Shown in pieces: positions 54,201 through 64,000 of a DNA stretch of 64,000 nt. Within the stretch, counting starts at the first letter, position 1; each line of letters starts with the position of its first letter. This stretch comes from Amborella trichopoda (taxonomy: Eukaryota > Streptophyta > Magnoliopsida > Amborellales > Amborellaceae). The notes under the pieces were generated by a model, which saw only the letters and a program-made list of their open reading frames with translations, was not told where the DNA came from and ran no database searches. The position numbers and the translations under genes were made by a program. The DNA lies in the NCBI RefSeq assembly GCF_000471905.2, contig NW_006495778.1:2873706-2937705 (forward strand), read 5' to 3'.

Positions 54201-56004
54201 CCTCAACAGCAAGGCCAACAAAACCAATCCATGCTTACTCCATCTCACCAACCAGAGCAAGGTCAAACCTCCGCCCTACCTGTAAGTGATTCTTTTCCTA
54301 ATTCTATTGATTGATCTACCTAGTTACGAAATTTTTCACGTGTACCTCAACCATCTAATCGATATGGCTTCTTTCTTGATGATTTTGATTTTTCATTACA
54401 GCCTAAAGCTTTGTTTACTTCTCTTGATACTATTGAGGTTCCTTCTAAAAACCTAGATCTCTGTTTACTCCTTAGATCATTATTTGCTACTTTAGATTCA
54501 TTGGATATTCTTTCCTCCTATCAACAAGCCTTGACTATGCCATGTTGGAAAGAGGCAATGGATGCATAAATCAGTACCTTGTTGGAAAATGACACCTGCG
54601 ATCTTGTACCGTATCCTCCTCACACATCTATTATTAGAAGTAAATAGGTCTTTTCTATGAAGATTAAATCTGATGGAAGGATCGAGAGATACAAAGCATG
54701 ATTAATTGCTCAAGGTTACAAATAAGAGTATGACATAGACTATAATGAAACATTCACTCATATTGCTAAAATGACTGTTGTACGAACTGTAATTGCCTTC
54801 TCAGCTATTCGTCGGTGGACTATATCTCAAATGGATGTGAAAAATACATTTCTCCATGGACATTTGAAAGAGATAGCATATATGCCACATCCTCCTAGTT
54901 ATTGCAATGATAAATCTATGGTATATCATTTGAAAAAATCTTTGTATAGTTTAAAACAAGCTCCAAGGGCTTGGTTTGAACGATTTCGATAGGTTGTTCT
55001 GAATGCTGGGTTGAAGCAAAGTGCTCATGACTATTTTCTCACCATTGTTCTTCAGGAATAACAATTCTTCTCCTATATGTTGATGATATTTTCATCACTG
55101 GAGATAACCTTGATAATATTAGACACTTTAAAGAGCTTCTCAGTCACTCATTCAAAATGAAAGATTTGGGTCCGTTGACTTATTTTCTTGGGCTGGAGAT
55201 TCATTATTCCCCTAATGGATACATAGTTAACCACAAAAAGTACACAAAAGACTTGATCAAACTGGCCGACTTATCTGATAATAAATGAGTGGATACACCA
55301 ATGGAGGTGAATGTAAGCTATAGAAAGGATGATGGAGAAAAACTTTCGGATTCTACTCTTTATATACAACTGGTTGGGAGTCTACTTTATCTCACTATGA
55401 CTCGTCTAGATATATCTCATGTAGTACAGGTCGTTAGCCGATTTGTTGTTGATCCCGTCGCATCCACCTCTCGAGTGTCCATACCATAGATGTTTATTTT
55501 TCTCTTCTAACTCCTCTTTAGTTACAAGCTAATGCTGATGTGGATTGGGCAGGATGCCCCGATACTAGACGCTCAACCACTGAGTGGTATATTTTTCATG
55601 AAGATTCTGTCATATCATGGAAATGTAAGAAACAACAGACAATGTCTAAATCTTCTGCAGAAACTGAATATCGAGCAATGTCCTCAGCTTGCAATGATAT
55701 TACGTGGTTAAAGGGCATTTTACGAGACCTCAATATTCTTCATCGAACTCCTACACCATTGTACGATGATAATATGAGTGTAACACGTATTGCATCAAAT
55801 CCAGTGTTTCATGACCGCACAAAGCATATAGAAGTTGATTGTCATTTCATTCATGAAAAATTTCTGGCCTGAGAAATTACACTTCCACATATTACCTCCC
55901 AACAACAACTTGCAGAAACCTCTACCAAGGCAATGACTCGTGTTCGCTATGACTATCTCGTTGACAAACTGATGATATTCACCCAACCTCAGTTGGAGGG
56001 GGAG

Positions 56005-56211
56005 TGTAGAGATAGTTGAGGATAGTTAATGATAGTTTTTCATTTTAATTTTAATTTATCTTGTATTTGAAGTAGATATCTCTCTTGATAAAACTAGATT
56101 AGTTAGTCATTATCAATAGCTGATTAGCCGTATATTTATATGGAACTTTGTATATTCTTGATCAATTAATCCATATACAGAGATTTCTCTGGAGGATTCA
56201 GAATTTTAACA
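56005..56211 (+). repeat. 3' LTR, Ale-like copia
   Basis: 207 bp, preceded by the polypurine tract and followed by GTATC. Confidence 0.92.
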
Positions 56212-56399
56212 GTATCTATAATTTACTCTTGGATTTTTAAGTAAGAAAAAAACAATATCCTACATAGAGAAACTGGAAGCACAACCAAATATTATGTCAA
56301 CAAACTCCCTCTAATTTCGCATGCTTTTGCTCTCAATGAAAATAGGATGCAGTTAGCATGAGGCCAAGCTTTCACATGCACAAATGGGGGTGTGGCAAT

Positions 56400-56645
56400 A
56401 AATGCATTTGTTAAATATAATTTGATCCTAATTTTTAGAGAATATAAAATCATTAACATGGAGATTATGAATATGAAGAAATAAATAAATTTTGAAAATT
56501 TGAAACAATAATTATATTAAAAAAGCATTTGGACCGTTAGTTACAATTGTTTTTAGATGGACCACCTATAAAGCATCCTCTTTAAGATGGATGCTTTATA
56601 CCTTTGGAACTCATATTGTACAAATGCAGTCCAGCTCGCATGAAA
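56400..56645 (-). repeat. dispersed repeat D, copy 2
   Basis: Reverse complement of 8504-8740, sharing GCGAGCTGGACTGCATTTG, GGTATAAAGCATCCATCTT and CTAAAAACAATTG in the same order. Confidence 0.65.
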
Positions 56646-58300
56646 CAATTGTTCATGAAGACGGAAAGTTTTCCTAGTTCAAGCTTTGGCAAGCTGTCAA
56701 CTTGGAACTCTCAATATTTTCCTCGTGCCTTTTTGGTCATGGTGGCAGATAAAGACTAGGGTTTCCCTATTGGGACTGGTCATTGCATCTTTTGTAAGGA
56801 GCTTGGGATCAAACCTTTCGCACAAACAAGTCATAGACTTTAATTATGGAGTTGGGCAGATTCCAAGTTCTAGTTTCGTGTTTTGAGGTGGTCATAGAAT
56901 CGTTTTGGGTTCTTCAATAAGGGTCTAGCTATGGAAGTAATGGTGAATTGAGTTCTAATTCTATGGTCTTTTAATTGATTAACCAATGAATTTGGATTAG
57001 AGGTGGGCTTTACCACTGATAATGGTCAATTGGGTTTTGGCTCTTGTGGGCAGCTCAAAAACGCCATAGCTGAAAAAGCCTATGCTACGTCAGCACTTAA
57101 ACAATTAAAGTTGGGCTTGGGACTACTTAAAAGTTTTTAGCCACCCAATTCAAACCCTAACTCATTGGCACCCCTAAATGGAAGGGTGTTATTTTTTTGT
57201 TTTTTTATAATTCAATGGGGGACATCAGACGGCTACCCATTTTTTCAATTAGTTAGAGTGAATGCACAACATGCATCTGAGGTATGAGAGTGTGCTATCA
57301 CCACGACCTTAACCCTTTTTTCAAAAGGTTATTATTTACTACAAAAATATGTGGTGCTTTCATTGAATAGGATCCTTTGTATAAATAATTGCAAGGGTTT
57401 CAATTGGGCTTTAATTTAGGAATGGGTGTGGCTGTTGAGAAAGTGGATATAAAACCTAGCTTTTTTTCTCACACAATGGATAATTCGAGTTTCTTTGATT
57501 CATCATTCGATCGCCTCCTCCCTGCAAGAGGCAGATATGGAGTTTCTTGGATTTATTGAGGTCGATGGAGTACAGTGCTAGGCAGTGAAAGTTGTCATAA
57601 TGTTGAGGTTGCTCTCATGTCTTACATTAATATGTATGTGTCTTTAAGTATTTCTTGTAACAGATTTTTCGTTTCTTTGAATTAAGATTTTTCAAGACTA
57701 TACAGAGTATATTTTTGTTTCTCTTCTTTTCGGTTATGATTTCATGAATATGTATATGCCCTTTCCATCCTTGTGCGAACTACCCAATCTCCATCTAATT
57801 TGTGCAGGCTCTCTCTACCTGCCCACGCTTCTTTAACCGAAATCCACTCTCAAACTTGTTGCCCAGTCTCTTTTTCTCTTTACCCTGTAGCCCAGTCTCT
57901 CTCTCTAACCGCTGCACAAACAAGGATGGAAGGGACGATTATCTTCCAGCTGGTGTATTTTAATCAAATCACACCTGCACCGGCCTCGCTCCATAAATAA
58001 AAGAGGCCTTAACCTCCCAAGAACAAGAAAATTATTAAAACTTGTGAAAAACCCTATATTCCAAAAATTATTAAATTTTCGGTTTTTCTTTCAAAAATTG
58101 AAATTTTAATAATTTTGGTTTTTGAAAAATTGAAAGTGGGTAGATTCCGCTTTTTTTTAAAAAATTGTTATGAAGTTCAACAAATGGATATATATATATA
58201 TATATACAACAATATGGTTTTAGGTATTTTTTGAATAACAGAAAATAAATTGGATATTTATATAATTTTCTCTAAAATTTATCTATTTTCACCCCTATTA
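56646..58300. other. intergenic DNA, no gene seen
   Basis: Short open frames at 56686-56886 and 57773-58000 have no domain. A pyrimidine-rich part (57800-57920) and a (TA)n tract (58188-58206) are the only structures. Confidence 0.45.
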
Positions 58301-58429
58301 CGAAACTTAAGAAAAAAGTTAGTGCACATAGTGCATACCTAACCTTACAGAATAATGAGAATGATCGAATTGGTGTATTATAAGATGCATCATTTTTAGA
58401 ACTAGAACTCATGTATTTTTCATGGAAAA

Positions 58430-58860
58430 AAGTTTATATAAGGTTGTAAACTTAAAATGTAGAATTACATCGCACCTCAAAAATCCATTGGAAAGGGTTG
58501 TCTTAATGTTGAAAACCCTCTAATTCTATCAAAAAAAAAAGAGAGTTGAAGACCCTCTAGTTGATCATCTGAACATTGAGATGTATGAATACGAAAAAAA
58601 AGATAGATTTTTGAGTTCTAGAAATAGTGCATCTTGAAACACATTATCTAGACCGTTTATTTTCAAGATTTTCATATGTTTATAAATCTACTAGATTTTA
58701 ACTATTTTGGAGTTTAAGATTTCATAATTAAATATTAAAATAAATTTTCAGATAATCCTAAGAATTTTTAAAACAAAATTACATGTTATGAGGTATGCCT
58801 TAAGTGGATAGTTTAAGGTTGCAACCGTATGGAAACCACACCCTTTTTCATTTCCATACA
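58430..58860 (-). mobile_element. MITE family A, reverse copy with a small internal expansion
   Basis: It runs from GGAAAAAAGTTTATATAAGG to GGAAACCACACCC. Near 58500-58560 a phrase with ACCCTCTA is doubled around an A run, so this copy is about 40 bp longer than others. Partial related phrases lie just outside (58370-58425 and 58870-58935), possibly an older interrupted copy. Confidence 0.7.
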
Positions 58861-59784
58861 GGTAAAGATGATCAATTAGAATGTGCGCATTATTTTTAGA
58901 ACAGGAGATTGGCACCTTATATAAACTTCTTCCCTTCTAAAGGGTTGGAACTATCCTTCTTGTACTGGATTCTTATACTACTTAATACCCAAAAAAGTTT
59001 AGTTATGCATATTTCTAAATTTTTCCTAAAAGGGCTGAGATTTGATATGCAATTTCCTTAAATCGTCTTGCCCTCATCATTTGTGAAAATACAACTTATT
59101 TACCATCAATTTGAAATGTGGTTTTTTTAAAGTTTTATTTATCTGCCTACCTCATTAAAAATTATTTAAAAATATTCAGATTGCCCTTTCCAAAGGTGGC
59201 GAACTTGATCAAATAGGGGAATTTCAGTAACTGACGCATCCTGAACCAAACATGGAATACTTCTATCATTTGGTGGGGGCTTTAGGTAGGTCAATTTGTT
59301 GAAACACCCATATTTTTTAGAGAGTTCATGAACATGAACAAGGGCAGTTTAGTTTGACTATATTTCTTAGTGAGCTACTCAAGTGAATTGAAAATTTAAA
59401 AGTAAATATTTTATAGTTAATTAAACAATTTTGACCCCCTTAATGGCAGTAAGGGATTTCCCTTCAAATGATACTTTCCCTCTATTTAAGTTTGTTGTCT
59501 TGGAGGATAACTAAATATGCGTATTTCTTAAAATTAAATTAGAAGCATGACGAGCTCCACTTAAATAAATTTTAGAAGAATGGGTGAGTTTTTGTCATTT
59601 TTAACTTTAAGAGTTGGCAATCCATCATTTTTCTTTTTCTTCTTTTTCTTCTTCTTTTCTTTTCTTTTTCTTTTCCTTTCTTTTTTTTTTTTGGTTGAGA
59701 GAGTAAGCCTGTCATTCTTATATCCGATTTACCTCATTCTTGACACCATTAAGGGTGTCTATAAGGCCTAGGATTCACATTAAA
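58861..59784. other. intergenic DNA with a polypyrimidine tract (59622-59692)
   Basis: The T/C-only tract of about 70 bp creates a Phe/Leu-rich frame that is not a gene. Nothing else was recognised. Confidence 0.5.
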
Positions 59785-59785
59785 A

Positions 59786-60890
59786 ATAAAGGTTGTGGTT
59801 TGTATAAGGTTGAGGCTCCAACAATTAAAGTAAAACGTACCTTTAAATTGTATCAAAAGAGGTTGTTTCACTATTGAAATTCTTTGTGATGGCCTGCAAA
59901 TTTATTTTCATCTCTAATTATAAAATTTTTTAAAAATTACATACATATCTGTTGTACTTTGCATTATTACAGATGTAGCAAAGAGTTTCTATTATTACAT
60001 GTCTGACCGTTTTTTATATTTTATAACATAATTATTTTAAAAAGATGAATTTACCATTTTTTGGGTGTTGAACAACTGAATTGAATGGTTTTTCATATGT
60101 TCAACATCAAAAAATGTGACTGCAAAATTCCTAAAGGTTTCTGGAATTCATATTTTCAGATGTTGAACATCCGAAAATGTGGGTTTTTGGTTGTTCAACA
60201 ACCGAAAACATGTTGTGTATATAAAAGAGGCAACCACGCTTTCTGACGAGGAAGAGCAAATATGCTCGAGTATATCTAACAACTTCAATAGGGGTTGCAT
60301 CAGGTGGGTGGCAATTCCCTAAAATTGGTCGTCAACCATATATGCTTCAGGACTGTCAAGTTGCCATAAGGGACTGTACCCAAATTGTGACAGTTTTTTA
60401 TGTTCAACATCCAAAAATATGACTGCAAAATTCTAGAAGGTTTATGGAATTTCGTAGTCATATTTTCAGATGTTGAACATCCGAAAAATCCTTCAATTTG
60501 GTTGTTCAACACCTGAAAAAGGGTAAAGTCATCTTTTTAAAAAAATTACGTTATAAAAAGAAAAAAACGAACAGACATGTGGTACATCCGTAATAACATA
60601 AAGTATAATAGATATGTATGTAATTTTCCCTAAAATTTCAAACTCCAAAAACTAGAGTAGATCGAGCAGATATTTGTACACTTGAAAATCTTGAAGTTTG
60701 ACAGTCTAGAAAATACATTATATGGTTCATTATTTTCAATACTTTAAATCTATTTTTTCTCATGTCCATACATCTTGAGGTCGAGATGATTGATTTGAGG
60801 ATTTTTGGGTGTCGAAACGACATCTTCTAATGAATTTTTGAGGTGCGCCTAATTTGATTGTTTAAGGCCTCACCCATATATAAACTTTTT
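59786..60890 (+). mobile_element. MITE family A copy split by a nested MITE
   Basis: The left part (59786-59928) begins GTGGTTTGTATAAGGTTGAG; the right part (60631-60890) resumes at the expected internal position and ends GGCCTCACCCATATATAAAC. The interruption is the 59929-60630 element, and 8 bp of this MITE (TAAAATTT) are duplicated. Confidence 0.88.
59929..60630. mobile_element. Mutator-like MITE, 702 bp, with arms of about 115 bp
   Basis: The left arm AAAATTACATACATATCTGT and the reversed right arm AAAATTACATACATATCTAT pair on through TTATTAC.GATGTA and AAAAAGATGA.TTTACC. The flanking duplication TAAAATTT (59921-59928 and 60631-60638) is 8 bp, possibly 9 with one mismatch. Long arms and an 8-9 bp duplication fit Mutator-like elements. 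The interior has two direct repeats of a phrase with GATGTTGAACATCCGAAAA (60160 and 60471), a TATA-like TGTATATAAAAGAGG (60213) and no gene. Confidence 0.85.
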
Positions 60891-60984
60891 CAAAAAGTAC
60901 ATTCGCAATATAAAATGAATCCACAAATACATTTCCAATAACAAAAACCATTATGAGGACTTTGGAAATTTGTCTACCTTTGTT

Positions 60985-61200
60985 ACGTAAAGGTTATACA
61001 TCATATGAACTATTTCATGTAGGTGGGTAATCCTTCAGCCAAGGCTTGGGGAACAACATAAAGTTTGGAATGTTATTTTTATTTTTTTAACTTTGAGTCT
61101 AATCAATGACATATTCACAATCACCAAATTTGAAATTTGATGGACACAAATAAGTGTGACTTACTTGTTTTACAAGTAAATGGTCTCTTTGTGTAGGAGT
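60985..61200. mobile_element. MITE family C, degraded copy
   Basis: TAATCAATGACATATTCACA and the end ACAAGTAAATGGTCTC match the C family at 12213-12430 and 45655-45800; the left end is poor. Confidence 0.4.
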
Positions 61201-61344
61201 GGCAACCTGGACCCAACGAACTCTAACCTGAAAATAGTGTTGGAACTGGACCCGAACCCAAACCCCTGATCGGACCAACTAAAAAACTAAAATATTTATG
61301 TATTTCAAAACTAACCACACTAAGACATAATATATGGAATGTAA

Positions 61345-62005
61345 GTTTAGTAATAATAAGAGTAGAAATGAGGAAGAAGTTAAGATTGATGGTCAAAAAA
61401 TTATTAAAAGAAAGTACTTCCCATATCTTGAGTTGATAATTTAGGAAAATAGAGATTGGAAAAGATGTTGTACATAGAATAGTACTAGGTGGGCGAGTGG
61501 AGATTTACAAACAAAGTTTTATGTTATTGCAGCATACCATGGAATTTGAAGGGGAAGTTCTATTGGAAAGCTGTGATACCTGCTTTGTTTTATGGGATAA
61601 AATGTTGGGAAGTTAATAAACAACATACCGATAGGATGAGTGTAGCTGAGATAAGAATGTTGAGATTGATGAGTGGCCCGACAGTAAAGGATAGAATTCA
61701 AAATGAATACATTCGATGGAACTTAAGTGTGGATTTAATAGGCGATAAGGTGAGAGAAAGTAGGCAGGCCGGCCACGTACAATGTAGACCCAATACAGCA
61801 CTGGTTAGGAGGTACGATTTAGTTCAAGAAGAAGGTTCTAAAGGGGCAAGGGTAAGGCTCAAAAAAAATAGATGGAAGTGGTGAGAAAAGATATCGGGAC
61901 TTATGGTCTAAGGGTATGGCCCTTGATAGAGCAAAGTAGATAAAGATGATTCATATGGTTGACCCCAAATAGTTGGCTTAAGGTTCCAATGCTGGTGATG
62001 AAGTT
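61345..62005 (+). mobile_element. RTE-type LINE, 3' fragment of ORF and tail
   Basis: Translation gives VKIDGQ, LKGKFYWKAVIPALFYGIKC, MSVAEIRMLRLMSG and AGHVQCRP, the conserved C-terminus of plant RTE LINE proteins downstream of the reverse transcriptase. 61489-61884 is still open for 131 codons. The tail contains GACCCCAAATAGTTGG and a GATGATG-like end. The same tail, reversed, makes up the two micro-insertions at 17639-17670 and 26622-26663. It is 5'-truncated. Confidence 0.82.
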
Positions 62006-64000
62006 GCAATTTTTTTTGTTTTGTATATGGTCAATTTATATCATTCTCTAAGGGTATAAATGACTGCCTTCGAATGATATAAAAGGACCCTTAGAAATTG
62101 TCAATTTATTTTGAGCGGTATAAGTATTTTGTAATGGTTTGCAAGGTATAAAATGGATGTTCCATTAATTTGACTGTTCTTTTGCTGGAGATTGCTTGGA
62201 CATGTTCTATGGTGATCAACATCAAGAGCTTACACGTAATGTGAAAAACTTTGCTGTCTACACTGAGTGAAATGCTATAATGATTATAAAAAGGAGAAAT
62301 AATTCTATTAAACATGCAAGTTTCCATATAGTCACCATTTAATATGCATCGCTAAATGTTAAAAAATGAAATTCATGCTACCAATACCATTAGTTTACTG
62401 ATTATTGAAGGATTTTAAAGGATTTATTTTTCTTTTTAAAGGATTTATTTTTTTTCTTTTGCCATGCTAAAGAGGCACCAAAAATACATGTAAGCCCTGG
62501 ATAATGATTACATCTGAAACTCTGGAAAGTTTTCCCATTTGGAGTTGTGGCACTTAGGAAAGACAGCGGTGTTGGTGTTTGCAATATGATCTACTTAGAC
62601 CAGTGTGATAAAGGGGTGGATGGAGAAATCTGGGTTATTAGGTAGTGGCTTTTCCAGTAACCAATATCATCCTCATCCATCTTGTAGCAAGGCAACATAT
62701 GTAATTACATGTTTTCTTTTAACTTGGGTGAAATAATAAGTTATCAGGCCAATTAATTTTTTAATAAATGCTGAAGTCATTAATGGGAGAAGTATATATT
62801 GGTAGGGAAGTTGTAGCATACACATCCTTTAAATGGTATTCCCCTTTTTGGATGCCTTCAAAATATCTATTTGATTTCTTTTGTTTATCGTCCTCCTTGG
62901 CGCATTACTACAGATATGTAGATGGGCCTGCCTTATAAGGGGCATGTTACAATCAAACACTGTATATTGATGTGTTTTATTGAAAGTTTGAGATATAAGA
63001 AAGCAATGTATTGTTTCTGCCATTTGAATAATATATGAAGTAATCCACATTGTTTTATGGTGGGCCTGATCATCTTTTGGAATGCAAGTTTTCTAGATTG
63101 ATACTTTTTTTTACTTTAATTTCTGGTGTTTCATCTCTTGTTGCTATGGATCTTTTCAAAAAAAAATTTTCCTTTTTCCTTTTTGAGTTTTCTTTTGTTA
63201 TTTTTAGGCCATCTCCATAACATTCCCTTTTCTTATTCTTAAATGTCTTAAACTGTTATCATCCAACTGCTACTATTATTAATTTGTAATTGATTGATCG
63301 CAACTGAAATTTTTTTCATGTATATCTTTCTATTATCACATATGCATTGTTCTGGAAATCCTTTTGTAAAATATTTTGCTTGGTAATTTCTAATTCTCTC
63401 TCATGTTTCCCACTAATAATTTGTGAAAAAGAACTGACTTTGGTCTTCTCCTTATTTCATAAGGGCTCCAAATGCTGCTACTTTGATACTAGGTCTTACT
63501 GGCCAAGATAATGGTGCATCTCTTAGAGTCTGATATCCGGAGCCCACCAAAAAAAAAAAAAGAAAAAAGAAAAAAGAAAAACAACAACAACAACGAATGT
63601 CTGAAGTAGCATAGACTGTTGTTCTATGTATATTTAGGTGTACATTTTCTATATGATAACAAGTTAGATGATATCTTTGAATTCTCAGAATGAACTATCC
63701 CTGATTCCATGAATGCATGGAGTGTTCATGTTAAGGGGATCGCATACCATACACCTGTGGTACATATTGTACACCATAGGGTATTCTATTATCCTCACTG
63801 GGTCTAAGTTAGATCCAAACCCAGGTTGGATTTGGGTTGATTGGACCGGGACCTGACCTGTCAAACTACGTAATGCCTATGGGCGAAAATGAACAGTATT
63901 TTAGCCAATAGGCTCAGTGCAGTTTGATTTTTTTCAAACTGTGTGGATAATAAGATTGCCGCTGAGGCTTTTTCACGTAAAAAAACATGGGATCCCACAA
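62006..64000. other. intergenic DNA to the window end
   Basis: No gene could be supported. At 63548-63594 an A-rich tract (A runs broken by G, then CAA repeats) follows GGAGCCCACC and looks like a retroposon tail. The bases before it include a short stretch that could encode APNAATLILGLTGQDNGAS with an AG in front, but no family was recognised. Confidence 0.4.

Larger units (their letters stand above)
50666..56211 (+). mobile_element. copia retrotransposon with both LTRs, 5546 bp, Ale-like, broken
   Basis: LTRs 50666-50874 and 56005-56211 both begin TGTAGAGATAG and end TTTAACA or TTAACA; the target duplication GTATC is perfect (50661-50665 and 56212-56216). The primer site TGGTATCAGA follows the left LTR directly and the purine tract GGAGGGGGAG precedes the right one. 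Domain order is copia: gag (about 51780-52430), zinc knuckle (about 52470-52570), protease DSGASNHM (about 52840), integrase (53250-54300), reverse transcriptase (54560-55450, with LLYVDDIF) and RNase H (55520-55930). The coding part has around ten or more breaks. The LTRs differ at about 6-7% of sites by eye. Short LTRs and the HERTKHIE-like RNase H end suggest the Ale lineage, which is tentative. Confidence 0.92.

Noticed and set aside
59580-59771. 63-codon Phe/Leu-rich frame resembling a membrane segment
   Set aside because: Direct translation of a polypyrimidine tract.
63440-63545. Possible last exon encoding about 22 residues
   Set aside because: An AG precedes it and a stop follows, but no family is recognisable and an A-rich retroposon-like tail comes right after; too weak to annotate.

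Overview
This is nuclear DNA of a flowering plant; the species cannot be named from the sequence. The plant calls are: a decayed tandem-PPR gene, an RPB4-family subunit of the Pol IV/Pol V type, a WAT1/UMAMIT transporter pseudogene, a captured piece of plant mitochondrial rps19, an Au-like SINE, a TRIM, copia elements with an initiator-tRNA-Met primer site, and many TIR elements (MITEs). The DNA is AT-rich and gene-poor, with two assembly gaps (21010-21787 and 37712-37731).

Layout. 1-5107: minus-strand copia relic with a long LTR (3255-5107). 5108-13000: AT-rich intergenic DNA with MITEs and a cluster of small palindromes (9995-10620). 13000-18400: PPR gene built from a nearly exact 210-bp (70-residue) super-repeat, now a pseudogene with a 715-bp tandem duplication near its end. 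18850-19468: LINE tail. 22139-28637: the one gene that still looks mostly intact, an RPB4-like protein best matched to NRPD4/NRPE4. Seven exons are visible and the first exon is not found. Its introns hold a TIR element carrying mitochondrial rps19, a TRIM with a perfect target duplication, a 12-copy MITE family member and a 42-bp LINE tail. 28883-30259: one hAT-like element nested in another. 32110-35449: PIF/Harbinger-like element filled with a 3-kb degenerate array, inserted into a MITE. 35938-38940: two long palindromic elements with central hairpin arrays, plus another long-TIR element. 39043-40798: WAT1-related pseudogene with intact splice sites and two stops. 41770-50154: copia relics, LINE RNase H fragments and an Au-like SINE. 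50666-56211: one copia element with both LTRs and a 5-bp target duplication, broken. 56212-64000: MITEs, a nested Mutator-like MITE and an RTE-type LINE tail.

There is no operon-like cooperation between the genes. The window reads as a record of nested transposition: in at least five places one element can be shown sitting inside another, with the broken host element or target duplication visible. The RPB4-like gene belongs to the RNA-directed DNA methylation machinery that silences such elements, yet its own introns are full of them. Everything was read by eye; no alignment or database search was run, so identity levels and copy counts are approximate.
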